From assembly GCA_948684385.1 (NCBI GenBank), contig CAPQCU010000013.1:1-48173 (forward strand): a DNA stretch of 48,173 nt. Reading direction: 5' to 3'. Made by a program: the position numbers and the translations under genes. How positions within the stretch are numbered: the first letter of the stretch is position 1; every line of letters begins with the position of its first letter. Positions 7,387-16,540 of this stretch are shown here, one piece after another. The notes under the pieces were generated by a model. The model saw only the letters and a program-made list of their open reading frames with translations, did no database searches and was not told the origin of the DNA. This stretch comes from an uncultured bacterium (GTDB lineage: Bacteria; Cyanobacteriota; Vampirovibrionia; Gastranaerophilales; Gastranaerophilaceae).

Positions 7387-8172
7387 GTGGATAATAATTT
7401 ACTTGAAATTAAAAATCTGGTTGTCAAGTATACCAGCTTGAAAAACAAGAAAGAAAATTCTCTTGTTGCAGTTAATGATGTTTCTTTTTGTATAAAATCA
7501 GGAGAGATTTACGCGCTTGCAGGAGAGTCCGGATGCGGCAAATCTACAATTGCTAAATCTATTACAAAACTCGTTAAACCAGAGAGCGGAGATATTTTGT
7601 TTGAAGGTAAAAGCATTCTCAAACACAACTCTTCAGAGAAAAAAGATTATCCTAAAAATGTCCAGATGGTATTTCAAAACCCGTATTCAAGCTTAAACCC
7701 GAAGATGAAAATCGGAGACACTCTTCGCGAGCCTTTAGACATAAATACAAGTTATTCAAGAAACAGAAAAAACGTTATTATAAAAGATGTTTTAAATGAC
7801 GTAGGCTTACAATCTTCTTGTTTAGACCTTTACCCCCACGAGTTTTCAGGAGGTCAGAGGCAGAGGATTGCAATTGCGAGAGCTTTAATTCTGAATCCGA
7901 AGCTTATAATCGCAGATGAGCCGATTAGCGCACTTGATGCAAGTATTCAGGCTCAAATAATTAATCTGCTTAAAACATTAAAACAGCAGAGAGATTTAAC
8001 AATTTTATTCATTTCTCATGATTTAAATGTAATCAGATACATTGCAGACAGAGTAGGCATAATGTATTTCGGAAAATTGATTGAAGAAAACCAGACAGAT
8101 AAAATTTTCAGTTTTCCAAAAGAAGAATACACTAAAACTCTATTAAATTCCGCTCCTGCGCTTCAGTATTAA
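7387..8172 (+). CDS. ABC transporter ATP-binding protein, OppF/DppF-like
   Basis: 261 residues. Walker A is GESGCGKST, the Q-loop is MVFQNPYSSLNP, the signature is SGGQRQR, Walker B is LIIADEP and the H-switch is ISHDL. QNPYSSLNP and PISALD are typical of the oligopeptide/dipeptide/nickel importer ATPases, usually the second (F) subunit. No permease, solute-binding protein or partner ATPase is next to it, so it is an orphan here. The start is GTG, the only suitable in-frame start before homology begins. Its last 41 bases overlap the convergent TPR gene. Confidence 0.88.
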   Translation: MDNNLLEIKNLVVKYTSLKNKKENSLVAVNDVSFCIKSGEIYALAGESGCGKSTIAKSITKLVKPESGDILFEGKSILKHNSSEKKDYPKNVQMVFQNPYSSLNPKMKIGDTLREPLDINTSYSRNRKNVIIKDVLNDVGLQSSCLDLYPHEFSGGQRQRIAIARALILNPKLIIADEPISALDASIQAQIINLLKTLKQQRDLTILFISHDLNVIRYIADRVGIMYFGKLIEENQTDKIFSFPKEEYTKTLLNSAPALQY

Positions 8173-9487
8173 TTGTTTTTAAAGGTACTTTCATTGTATA
8201 AACCGGAGTTTTGTACTCCTCATCTTTAAATAGATAAATATCAATCAAATATTGTCTGAGCTCATTTTTCGTAAAAATATTTTTCTTAAAAGCGACTTTA
8301 ATTTCATCAGTAACGCCGTTATTTGCAAACAAAGGCTTGTTTTTGCCGACACATCTAACCGTAACTGTTTCAAGTACTTTATCTCCCTGCCTCAAGACAA
8401 AAGAAGCTGAAAGATTTGTAATATTCTTGTGAGAAATATTTTTGATTTTATAAACTGCATTTAATCTATAAGCAAGCCAGAACTTTCTGACATTAAACTC
8501 TTCAAGATAAATCTCAAAATCATTTTTGTAAACAACTTTTCTATCTACAAAAATATCCACAGAATGTATTTTATACCTGTAATACTTTGCACGTGCAGAA
8601 TTTCCTTCAAGCTCAGAAATATTAGCCGCCTTCATCAGAGCTTTTGAATAAACTCCGTAATCAATATTTTGCGGTATTTTGTCCATAAGGAGTTCAAAAT
8701 ATTTTACCGACTTAACCGGATCTAAGTCAGAATAAATTATTGCAAGCTTATACTTGATTTCAAAATCATCCGGTGAATATTTTTCAGCTTTTGTTAAAAA
8801 TCGTACGGCATCGGTATTCATCCCGCTTTTAACCATTATATCAGCAGTTTCAATATAAGCATTTACAATTCGTTCTTTAATAGATTTTTCAACAACTTTA
8901 TCTTTTTTAGAGAATTTGTCGTAATAAAATTTAGCTTTTTCATAGCTTTTAGCAGCACTCAAAAACTTACTTGAAGAATAGTACTTATCTCCCATTTCAA
9001 TATATGCTCTGGCTTTAAATTTAATCAAATTTTTATTACTTATGTCTTTTACGGAAGAGATTAATGCTTTCGCTTCATCAATTTTTCCCTGCGCAATCAA
9101 AACTTTGGAAAGTTTATAATACACTGCATAATTTTTGTACTGCGATTTTTCAAGAGCAAGTTCATAAGCAAGCTGAGCGTTTCCGTAATCATGAGCAGAC
9201 TCATATAAATTCCCGACTTGAACACAAACAGAGTAAGGTTTCTTGCGCAAATCTGTCATAAAATCTGACTGCATAATAAGCTGCCTTGCAATTTGTTCGT
9301 TCATTTTCTGCCGTTCAGCTGTATTTGAATACAAATTCTTTATCATCTCACTTCTGGCATGAAAAGAGAGCAGAAGTGTAAAAATCAAAGCCGCAATAAA
9401 AGAAATAAGCACAGTTCTTGAATATTCAATCACAACTTGAAGAATAGTATTTTTACGACTATGATTTTTTTTATTTTTCTTAACCAT
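8132..9487 (-). CDS. Membrane-anchored tetratricopeptide repeat protein
   Basis: 451 residues. A basic N-terminus (MVKKNKKNHSRKN) is followed by one membrane helix (about 28-45, LISFIAALIFTLLLSF); the rest should be outside the cytoplasm. Residues about 85-290 contain TPR-like units (YGNAQLAYELALEKSQ, FLSAAKSYEKAKFYY, DAVRFLTKAEKYSPDDFEIK). The C-terminal 130 residues look beta-rich and unrelated. The function is unknown; a scaffold in envelope assembly is possible. It overlaps the upstream mgtC-like gene by 8 bases, so the two are probably cotranslated. Confidence 0.7.
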   Translation of the reverse strand: MVKKNKKNHSRKNTILQVVIEYSRTVLISFIAALIFTLLLSFHARSEMIKNLYSNTAERQKMNEQIARQLIMQSDFMTDLRKKPYSVCVQVGNLYESAHDYGNAQLAYELALEKSQYKNYAVYYKLSKVLIAQGKIDEAKALISSVKDISNKNLIKFKARAYIEMGDKYYSSSKFLSAAKSYEKAKFYYDKFSKKDKVVEKSIKERIVNAYIETADIMVKSGMNTDAVRFLTKAEKYSPDDFEIKYKLAIIYSDLDPVKSVKYFELLMDKIPQNIDYGVYSKALMKAANISELEGNSARAKYYRYKIHSVDIFVDRKVVYKNDFEIYLEEFNVRKFWLAYRLNAVYKIKNISHKNITNLSASFVLRQGDKVLETVTVRCVGKNKPLFANNGVTDEIKVAFKKNIFTKNELRQYLIDIYLFKDEEYKTPVYTMKVPLKTINTEAQERNLIEF

Positions 9488-10199
9488 TCAATTCCTGTAG
9501 ATTAATAGAATCCAGCTCTGCAATAGCGCTTAACTTATTATAAATTTCATTCATCATCTTTTTATTTGCAAGTTCAAAAGTAGAAGAAAGCTTTGATTTT
9601 TCCGGATTTTCAAGAAGTTTTTTGGAAGAAAAATCCGTCATATTATCAACATTTCCGGTAAGAAATTCATAAACTTTTTCAACGTCATCATTGTTCAAAT
9701 AAATCACAACTTTGTATCTTTTTACCTGCTTACCGCTTGATGGCAAAATTCTTCTTTCAAAAACTCTTATAAGAGTTAATACAGCAACACTCATTAAAGT
9801 TGCGACCAGCGCTACATCATACATGCCGGCACCACATGCCATACCGATACTTGCAGCAATCCAGAGAGTCGCTGCAGTAGTAAGTCCAAACACCATAGGA
9901 CCGTTTCTTAATACCGTACCTGCACCGATAAAACCGATACCTGTAACGATTTGGGCTGCAACCCTTGAAGTATCTCTTATCCCTGTTGCATTATTTATTA
10001 CAACATTATCTCCGTCTGCAAAGGTCGGAAACCCGTAAATAGAAAGAAGCGTAAAAATACAGGCTCCCAAACATACTAGTATATGAGTCCTTAAGCCGGC
10101 ATATTTATTGGTAAGCTCTCTTTCCAGCCCTAACGAAAATCCCATTGCAAGAGCAAGAAAAAGACGAATTAAACATTCCACATTAAAAAAACTTTCCAT
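9480..10199 (-). CDS. MgtC/SapB family membrane protein
   Basis: 239 residues. Four to five helices carry family signatures: LALAMGFSLGLERE at the N-terminus, LRTHILVCLGACIFTLLS, IVTGIGFIGAGTVLR and LTTAATLWIAASIGMACG. A soluble C-terminal domain of about 80 residues follows. MgtC proteins are linked to magnesium limitation and inhibition of F-type ATP synthase in some pathogens, but many homologues have no known role. GGGGAGAG precedes the ATG. It is the first gene of a pair with the TPR gene and is divergent from the dGTPase gene. Confidence 0.9.
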   Translation of the reverse strand: MESFFNVECLIRLFLALAMGFSLGLERELTNKYAGLRTHILVCLGACIFTLLSIYGFPTFADGDNVVINNATGIRDTSRVAAQIVTGIGFIGAGTVLRNGPMVFGLTTAATLWIAASIGMACGAGMYDVALVATLMSVAVLTLIRVFERRILPSSGKQVKRYKVVIYLNNDDVEKVYEFLTGNVDNMTDFSSKKLLENPEKSKLSSTFELANKKMMNEIYNKLSAIAELDSINLQELNG

Positions 10200-10249
10200 T
10201 AAATCTCTCCCCTATATAGTTTATAATACACTAATCAAGCTAAAAAAGC

Positions 10250-10284
10250 TAGTCAAAAATAGCAGTTTTGGGTATAATAATCGT
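10250..10284 (+). promoter_or_regulatory. Promoter for a leaderless transcript of the dGTPase-like gene
   Basis: TAGTCA (10250-10255), 17 bases, then a perfect TATAAT (10273-10278) ending exactly 6 bases before the ATG at 10285. There is no Shine-Dalgarno sequence. An upstream extension of the frame would cross this promoter, so the ATG at 10285 is preferred. Confidence 0.55.
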
Positions 10285-11325
10285 ATGAATACTGAATGCA
10301 AAACTGTTAAAGAACAATTAGAAGAACGCGAATACGAAATTTTGAGCCCTTATGCCACAAAATGCAAAGAGTCAAAAGGCAGAAAACACAAGAGAGAAGA
10401 GCAGTTTGAAATCCGAACAGAATTTCAAAGAGACAGAGATAAAATTCTCCATTCAAAATCTTTCAGACGTTTAAAACATAAGACACAAGTATTTTTGTCA
10501 CCTTATAACGACCATTTTAGAACAAGACTTACACATACTCTTGAGGTTTCGCAAATCGCAAGAACAATGGCGCGCGCATTAAGACTTAACGAAGACCTTG
10601 TCGAAGCAATTGCTTTAGGTCACGATTTGGGTCATACAGCTTTTGGTCATTGCGGTGAAGGAACTCTTGATGAGCTTTTACCGAACGGTTTTCATCACAA
10701 TCTGCAAAGCGTACGTGTAGTAGAAGTTTTAGAGGACATGAACCTCTGCAAAGAAACTGTTGACGGAATTTTAACCCACACGTGGGGTTACAAGCCTAAA
10801 ACTCCTGAAGCTCAGGTCGTTCAATACGCTGATAAAATCGCTTATATTAACCACGATATTGAAGATTCTATCCGCGCAGGAATAATTTCAGAAAACGATT
10901 TACCGCAAGATTGCGTCAGATACTTTTCTTCAAACCAATCTGCAAGGCTTGGAAAGATGATTACCGATGTTATTACAAGCTCAATCGACAAGCCAAAAGT
11001 TACAATGTCTGAAGAAGGCTGGTTTTATGTAACAAAACTCCGCACCTGGATGTTTGATAATGTATACCTAGACCCGATTGCAAAAGCGGAAGAAAAGAAA
11101 GCAAAAAATATTATTAAATCACTGTTTGAATATTATACAGAAAAGCTCGCTGCATACTGTAACAAAGAAGACATCCCGACAATAGTAACTGACTATATTT
11201 CCGGCATGTCTGACCAGTACGCAATCAGAAGATATCTGGATTTGTTTATCCCTAAACCGCTTGCGGAAAATTCAAACGACGAAGCACTTTTTAGAAAGAT
11301 TCAGGATGAAATACATCAAGTTTAA
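10285..11325 (+). CDS. HD-domain dNTP triphosphohydrolase (dGTPase-like)
   Basis: 346 residues. Metal-binding HD residues are visible as RLTHTLEV (H84), GHDLGHTAFGH (H113, D114) and YADKIAYINHDIED. FRRLKHKTQVF and HFRTRLTHTLEV are characteristic of deoxyguanosinetriphosphate triphosphohydrolase-like proteins, which cleave dNTPs to deoxynucleoside plus triphosphate. The length fits the shorter, non-enterobacterial subgroup, in which specificity often differs from dGTP. The last 20 bases overlap the lipoate ligase-like gene, so the pair is likely cotranscribed. Confidence 0.88.
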   Translation: MNTECKTVKEQLEEREYEILSPYATKCKESKGRKHKREEQFEIRTEFQRDRDKILHSKSFRRLKHKTQVFLSPYNDHFRTRLTHTLEVSQIARTMARALRLNEDLVEAIALGHDLGHTAFGHCGEGTLDELLPNGFHHNLQSVRVVEVLEDMNLCKETVDGILTHTWGYKPKTPEAQVVQYADKIAYINHDIEDSIRAGIISENDLPQDCVRYFSSNQSARLGKMITDVITSSIDKPKVTMSEEGWFYVTKLRTWMFDNVYLDPIAKAEEKKAKNIIKSLFEYYTEKLAAYCNKEDIPTIVTDYISGMSDQYAIRRYLDLFIPKPLAENSNDEALFRKIQDEIHQV

Positions 11326-11941
11326 TACTTTTGACGGCAAAACAAACATGCAGATTGACTCTGACCTTTTAGACGAAGCAATTCGCACTAAATCACAAGA
11401 ACCTGTTTTTCGTCTTTACGGCTGGTCTCCAATGTGTGTTTCTTTAGGCAGAAACCAAAAAGAATTCCCGCTTCCGGATGGTATAGACTGTGTTAGGCGT
11501 TTAACCGGAGGTCGGGCGCTTTTACACGATAATGAAGTGACGTACAGCTATGTTGCTCCAGCAAAAGAAGGCGAAAGCGTTATTGAGTCTTACAAAAAAA
11601 TTTCAGGGATTTTGATAGATTTTTTTAAAACGCTCGGAATTGATTTAGAACTTGGCGGGGGTAAATGCATAGGGGGAACAAAGTTTGATTACTGCATGCT
11701 CCTGTCAACCGGCGCCGATGTATGTTATCAAGGGAAAAAACTTATAGGCTCTGCACAATGCCGCAAAAACGGTTACATTCTCCAGCACGGCTCAATACTT
11801 TTTGGCTACGACAAAGAATTTTTAGAAAACCTGTTTCACGAAGAAGTAAAAGGAATCACCTGCGTGAAAGAAATCATGCCAGAGATGACAAAAGAAAAGT
11901 TTATAGAACAATTTGAAAAGACCCTCAAAATAAGCCAGTAA
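11306..11941 (+). CDS. Lipoate-protein ligase A family protein
   Basis: 211 residues, biotin/lipoate A/B ligase fold. Key motifs are RLYGWSPMCVSLGRNQ, RRLTGGRALLHDNEVTYS (the RRxTGGxxxxH signature) and GKKLIGSAQ with the Lys that contacts lipoyl-AMP. It would attach lipoate or octanoate to 2-oxoacid dehydrogenase or GcvH domains. At 211 residues it lacks the C-terminal accessory domain of E. coli LplA, like LipM/LipL-type transferases, so ligase versus octanoyltransferase is open. The ATG at 11306 is chosen because homology begins there. Confidence 0.8.
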   Translation: MKYIKFNTFDGKTNMQIDSDLLDEAIRTKSQEPVFRLYGWSPMCVSLGRNQKEFPLPDGIDCVRRLTGGRALLHDNEVTYSYVAPAKEGESVIESYKKISGILIDFFKTLGIDLELGGGKCIGGTKFDYCMLLSTGADVCYQGKKLIGSAQCRKNGYILQHGSILFGYDKEFLENLFHEEVKGITCVKEIMPEMTKEKFIEQFEKTLKISQ

Positions 11942-12004
11942 TAACAAAACCATCTTGGCAGTATGTCTACGTGCGGGGGTAAATTCACAGATTTAGTAGT
12001 CTTA

Positions 12005-13396
12005 TTACTCATTCTGCGTGCATATCATAGCAACATCTTCTACGTGATATGTGTGCGGAAACATATCAAACGGCTGAATAAACTCGACTTTACATCCTTT
12101 TTCTATCAAATATTTCAAATCCCTTGCAAGCGTTGCAGGATTGCAGCTTACATAAATAATCTTGCCCTTCGTAAGTTTCAATGCGTAATCAAGGCTCTCT
12201 TCCGTACATCCTTTTCTTGGCGGATCAAGAACGGTTACATCAAACTTTCTGCCCTTAGTATTAAGCTCTTTTTCAAAGAACTTACCTGCATCCATATTGT
12301 GAAGCTCAACATTTTTTATCCCGTTTTCTTTAATAATTTTGTCCGCTAAATCTACAGACTCTTTTACTTCCTCAACACTAACTACTTTTTTTGCAACATC
12401 AGACAAACAAATCCCAAACGCAGTAATCCCTGCGTAAGCATCAAGAACAAGAGGATTTTCAAAGTTTTCCGAAATATACTTTTTTACATACTCAAAAATA
12501 TTATTAGCGCTTTCCGGATTTACCTGAAAGAAAGTCTTTGCGCCAACCTTAAAAACTTTATCACAGAGCTTTTCTTCAATAAATCCTTCACCTTCAAGTA
12601 TTTCAGTGTTTTCACCCATTATTAAATTTGTTTTCTTAGAATTGAAATTAACCCCGACGCCGGAAACATTTTCAAGTCCTGAATATATTTTAGAAGCAAG
12701 TTTTTTAAGCTTATCAAAAACTTTAGTAGAGTTAACAACAAGAATAACAAGGTTTTTACCGTTGTAGTTTGAGCTTCTAATCACAACATGCCTTAAATCA
12801 CCGGCATGCTTTTTCTCATTGTATCCTGAAATACCGCACTCCTGTGCGGCTTCACGAATAAACTCGATTATCTTATCACAATAAGCAGGCTGAATAGGGC
12901 AGAATTTTATATTGACTAATTCATGCGAACCTGCTTTATAATACCCTGCAAGAATTCTTTTTGAGTTTTGAGTTTCGCTCACCGGATACTGAATTTTATG
13001 TCTGTATTCTCTATCCTTCGGGCTTGGTATAACATCTCTAACTTCAATTTCATGCCCGCAAATTGAATGCATAGCATCCTCTACAATTTCTTTTTTCAAC
13101 TGAAGCTGGTATTTGTAATCAATAAACTGAAGCTGGCATGAGCCACAAACTTTTTGCATCGGACAGAACGGCTCAACACGATGTTTTGAAGGTTCAAGAA
13201 TTTCAACAACTTTAGCGTTAGCATAAGTTTTATTCTTTTTACCGACCTTAACTTTTACCGTATCACCCGGACAAGCGCCTTCTACAAACAAAACATAACC
13301 TTCGTGTTTAGCAATACCAAACCCGAGGTTAGAAAGTTTCTCAACTTTGACTGTTAATATTTCCGGAATATCTTTTTTATTTACGACTGTTTGCAT
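12005..13396 (-). CDS. rlmD: 23S rRNA (uracil-C5)-methyltransferase, RlmD/RumA family
   Basis: 463 residues. An N-terminal TRAM RNA-binding domain (about 10-65) is followed by iron-sulfur cysteines (FCPMQKVCGSCQLQF, then KFCPIQ), the SAM-binding LDAYAGITAFGICL, the LDPPRKGC motif and the catalytic VSCNPATLARDL. These enzymes methylate U1939 (RlmD) or both U747 and U1939 (RlmCD) of 23S rRNA; which one applies cannot be told here. The start overlaps the exonuclease gene by 16 bases and has only a weak ribosome binding site, so translation is probably coupled. Confidence 0.88.
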   Translation of the reverse strand: MQTVVNKKDIPEILTVKVEKLSNLGFGIAKHEGYVLFVEGACPGDTVKVKVGKKNKTYANAKVVEILEPSKHRVEPFCPMQKVCGSCQLQFIDYKYQLQLKKEIVEDAMHSICGHEIEVRDVIPSPKDREYRHKIQYPVSETQNSKRILAGYYKAGSHELVNIKFCPIQPAYCDKIIEFIREAAQECGISGYNEKKHAGDLRHVVIRSSNYNGKNLVILVVNSTKVFDKLKKLASKIYSGLENVSGVGVNFNSKKTNLIMGENTEILEGEGFIEEKLCDKVFKVGAKTFFQVNPESANNIFEYVKKYISENFENPLVLDAYAGITAFGICLSDVAKKVVSVEEVKESVDLADKIIKENGIKNVELHNMDAGKFFEKELNTKGRKFDVTVLDPPRKGCTEESLDYALKLTKGKIIYVSCNPATLARDLKYLIEKGCKVEFIQPFDMFPHTYHVEDVAMICTQNE

Positions 13397-14304
13397 GGCT
13401 TAATTATCTGAATATTTCTTGTCTCTGAGATTTCCTGACGCGCATCTCTTATAATTTCTTTGTACTCGTCAGAGAGGCTTAGACCGTTACATAGCCTGTC
13501 AATAAATCCGTTATTAACTTTTACAGCTTTTTCAAGTGCGCCAACATTTTCAAGCACATCTTTAATATCCGCAAAATCGTAACCGAAAGACTGTTTTGAC
13601 TGATAAACCATCATTTCGCCGGTTTCAGCTTCTAAAGGTTCGCCTCCGAGTTCAAAATGGAGTTTAAATACAGATTTTAAGTCTTGTAATTCAGCCTGCA
13701 TTGTTGCAATACTCTGCTGAATTCTAAGGTATCTGTCAAAAAGATAATCCACATTAGCAAGCTGTTTTTTCTGCCAGTCAAGACGCTGGAGGTAGAGTTT
13801 TTTAAGCTTCGGATAAGCAAGAGCTAACCCCATTGTATCTGCCATTGCGCGGTGATGATTTTTTAGCTCAACATTAAACCTGTTAGTTAAGGCTTCAAGC
13901 CCGTGAGATTCTAAATCGGGAGCAATTTCTTTAAACATGACCTGAGAGTCGATTCTCGGATTTTCAAGTTTTTCGCCAAAGACACGAAGTTTTGCTTCGT
14001 TTAGAAACGAATAATCAAAAATTACATTGTGGGCAACAATCGGATAATCTCCGATAAACTCAAGTATCTTAGGCAAAGCTTCTTCTTCAGTCGGAGCATC
14101 TTCAACCATTTCCTGAGAAATTCCGTGAACTGCCTGACTTGATTTTCTTATATGCTGATGCGGATTTATAAGAGTTTGAAACTCATCTTTTATTTTGCCG
14201 TTTTCAAGACGGACTGCCGCAAATTCAATAATTCTTTCCCTTGTGTAATCTAATCCGGTGGTTTCTGTATCTAATACTATTTCTATTTCTTTTTTCCTTG
14301 GCAT
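13381..14304 (-). CDS. DnaQ-like 3'-5' exonuclease (DEDDh)
   Basis: 307 residues. The DEDDh active site is visible as VLDTETTG (D12, E14), VAHNVIFDYSFL, and HHRAMADT (His and last Asp). The exonuclease domain covers residues 1-175. A C-terminal half of unknown function is mostly helical (LYLQRLDWQKKQL, IQQSIATMQAELQDL). Such proteins may be the epsilon proofreading subunit, a PolC-type exonuclease or a stand-alone nuclease; the extra domain makes plain epsilon uncertain. AAAGGGA precedes the ATG. It is the first gene of a pair with rlmD. Confidence 0.8.
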   Translation of the reverse strand: MPRKKEIEIVLDTETTGLDYTRERIIEFAAVRLENGKIKDEFQTLINPHQHIRKSSQAVHGISQEMVEDAPTEEEALPKILEFIGDYPIVAHNVIFDYSFLNEAKLRVFGEKLENPRIDSQVMFKEIAPDLESHGLEALTNRFNVELKNHHRAMADTMGLALAYPKLKKLYLQRLDWQKKQLANVDYLFDRYLRIQQSIATMQAELQDLKSVFKLHFELGGEPLEAETGEMMVYQSKQSFGYDFADIKDVLENVGALEKAVKVNNGFIDRLCNGLSLSDEYKEIIRDARQEISETRNIQIIKPCKQS

Positions 14305-14423
14305 GTTTTATCCCTTTTATAAATAAGTTTGAGCTATCTCCCCAGAGCCTCCACAACATGATAATAGCATAAATATTTTATATATGGTAATATAAGTTTA
14401 TAATTTTCAAGAGGAGTTTAATT

Positions 14424-14741
14424 ATGGTAAAAGAAATTAATGTTGATAATTTTAGAGAAGAAGTAATCAGTTCGGACAAAGTAACAGTTGTCGACTTTTT
14501 TGCAACATGGTGCGGTCCTTGCAGAAAACTCGGTCCGATTTTAGAAGAAGTTGAAACAGAGCTTGGAGACAGAGCATGCTTTGCTAAAATTGATACCGAC
14601 GACAATATTGATGCAGCGAAAGAATATCAGGTAAGCGGGCTTCCGACACTTCTTGTATTCAAAAACGGTGAAGTTGTTGAAAGAATGGTCGGGCTGATGC
14701 CAAAAAGTTCTATCATTACAAACATCGAAAAACATTTATAA
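14424..14741 (+). CDS. trxA: Thioredoxin
   Basis: 105 residues, the standard length of a cytoplasmic thioredoxin. The active site is FFATWCGPCRKLGP (WCGPC), with the cis-proline segment VSGLPTLLVFKNGE. It reduces disulfides with electrons from thioredoxin reductase, which is not in this window. GAGGAG lies 8 bases before the ATG and an intrinsic terminator follows directly, so it is a single-gene unit. Confidence 0.96.
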   Translation: MVKEINVDNFREEVISSDKVTVVDFFATWCGPCRKLGPILEEVETELGDRACFAKIDTDDNIDAAKEYQVSGLPTLLVFKNGEVVERMVGLMPKSSIITNIEKHL

Positions 14742-14745
14742 AACT

Positions 14746-14772
14746 AAGCCGGAAAATGTTTCCGGCTTTTTT
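14746..14772 (+). terminator. Intrinsic terminator of trxA
   Basis: AAGCCGGAAA (14746-14755) pairs with TTTCCGGCTT (14759-14768) around a 3-base loop and runs into TTTTTT. Confidence 0.85.
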
Positions 14773-14868
14773 AAATAAAAGACTTGATTTTAAAAAATGT
14801 CTATGATAAATTATTTCTTGTCGGGTTAAGGGAGCCGAACTTATCCGGCGGGTATGAAAATTAAATAT

Positions 14869-14942
<74 letters not shown>

Positions 14943-14945
14943 GAT

Positions 14946-14979
14946 AAAAAAGACGATAATTTAAGTTATCGTCTTTTTT
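14946..14979. terminator. Intrinsic terminator after tRNA-Ile
   Basis: AAAAAAGACGATAA (14946-14959) and TTATCGTCTTTTTT (14966-14979) form a 14-bp stem with a 6-base loop; it works in either direction. Confidence 0.85.
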
Positions 14980-15031
14980 ATTTGAGAAATTGTTTTTTTT
15001 AGAGTAAACTTTTCTTGAGGATAAAAAAATT

Positions 15032-16540
15032 ATGTCAATATTATACATTTATATAACAATTTTCACTTTGTACTACATCATTCTTGCCTGCGCGAATATA
15101 AAACCTTCTCGCAAGATTAGAGACAAGTTCACATCGAAAGACGCAAATATTTGTGTAGTTGTTTACGCCACAGGCGAAGCTGCAACCCTTGATAATTTAA
15201 TCAAACAGCTTAAATCTCAAACATATTTAAAACAGCGCTATACTATTTACGCAATTCTTGACAGGTGCGAGAAAGCAGAAGATGTAACACTTGAGAGTGA
15301 TTTGGACGTAAATGTTATAAAAATCAATAATTTGGAGCCGATTGGTAAAAGTCAGGCGTATTCTATTCTTGCAGAAAGACTTTCGGAAGCAAAAAACCTT
15401 GACGCTTATGTCTTTCTTGACTCAAACAATTATGTAGACTCAGATTTTCTTGCAAATGTTAATTATTATTTAACTAAACATGATGTTTTCATGCCAATGG
15501 TTAACTATATTCAGGAAAGTAAAGAGTTCACACTGCTTGAAAATATCAAAGCAACTTTTGCAAGATATTGCGGAAAATTCCTTTTTGCAACCAGAACAAA
15601 GCTAAAACTTGCAAATCTTGTAAATACAAACGCTTTTGTAATAAAAAAAGATGTACTCAATAAAATCGGCTCGTTTGAGTTTCAGGACAAAACAGCTGAG
15701 ATTCTTTATACAGTTAAATTGACAACAGAAGGCATTTGCCCTGCTTACATTGACGATTTAAAAGTTTATACAGGAATTTCAAACTACGATTCAAGAATTC
15801 CGTCTTTGTCAAAAAGAATAAATATATTCTGGAATAATTTTACACACTCCCCAAACTTTTTGACACAAGAATATGTTTGCTCACTTATTCAGCCAAACTG
15901 GCTGGCATGCGTTTTAATCTACGCAATTCTATTAAGCCACTCATATAAATTCCCGTTCTGGGCAGGCTATACAACAATTTTAATAACTTCAATTATTTTA
16001 GCGCTTGCTTTCTGCGCAAGCCTTATACACGCAAGGCTCTACGGCAAAGAACACTTATATCTTTTTGCATATCCGGTATATTCAGTTGCACATATTCTTA
16101 AGAACCTTCCACCTGTAAGGTTTGTAAGAAATCTGTTCAACAAAGCGACCCGAAAACATAATATCGAAAAAATGATTACAAATGTTATCGTAACCGACGG
16201 CAAAAAAGATTTTCAATGCCAACTTGAACTTATATCTGACAACGGGCTTGCTAAAGTTAAGTTTATCAACAAAGGAAAAACATATTTAACAAAAAACAAC
16301 CACCTTCGTATGGTCGATGCTATCCGTGAGCTTTCAGATAAGCTTGCTGATTACGGACTCTCATTAAAAGTTTGTCAATGCTGCAAATACTTCCGCCCGT
16401 TAATCGACGGCTCTACAAATATGGTAAAAGGATGCTGCAACTGCCAGTTTGAAGGCAGAGTTGAAGGGGATATCATTCCGACTCTGGCATGGAATACCTG
16501 CCCTCGTTTTGAAGAGCACAATGTTGTAAGACTTTTTTAA
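15032..16540 (+). CDS. GT2-like membrane protein with a Cys-rich C-terminal domain
   Basis: 502 residues. One N-terminal helix (1-20) is followed by a GT-A fold resembling NodC/cellulose-synthase-type GT2 (LDNLIKQLKSQTY, IGKSQAYSILAERL, AYVFLDSNNYVDSDFL), then a cluster of hydrophobic helices (about 285-375). The metal motif reads LDSNN, not DxD, and no QxxRW motif is evident, so activity is uncertain. The last 50 residues carry seven cysteines (VCQCCKYF, GCCNCQFEG, NTCPRF), a likely metal or Fe-S site not usual for GT2 enzymes. GAGGA precedes the ATG. The stop overlaps that of the convergent gene. Confidence 0.6.
   Translation: MSILYIYITIFTLYYIILACANIKPSRKIRDKFTSKDANICVVVYATGEAATLDNLIKQLKSQTYLKQRYTIYAILDRCEKAEDVTLESDLDVNVIKINNLEPIGKSQAYSILAERLSEAKNLDAYVFLDSNNYVDSDFLANVNYYLTKHDVFMPMVNYIQESKEFTLLENIKATFARYCGKFLFATRTKLKLANLVNTNAFVIKKDVLNKIGSFEFQDKTAEILYTVKLTTEGICPAYIDDLKVYTGISNYDSRIPSLSKRINIFWNNFTHSPNFLTQEYVCSLIQPNWLACVLIYAILLSHSYKFPFWAGYTTILITSIILALAFCASLIHARLYGKEHLYLFAYPVYSVAHILKNLPPVRFVRNLFNKATRKHNIEKMITNVIVTDGKKDFQCQLELISDNGLAKVKFINKGKTYLTKNNHLRMVDAIRELSDKLADYGLSLKVCQCCKYFRPLIDGSTNMVKGCCNCQFEGRVEGDIIPTLAWNTCPRFEEHNVVRLF

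Noticed and set aside
7387..8172. A complete oligopeptide ABC importer
   Set aside because: Only one ATPase gene is present; no permease or binding-protein gene lies on either side.
9712..10038. A 108-residue plus-strand frame within the MgtC gene
   Set aside because: Antisense to a clearly conserved membrane protein; hydrophobicity is the mirror of the real gene's codons.
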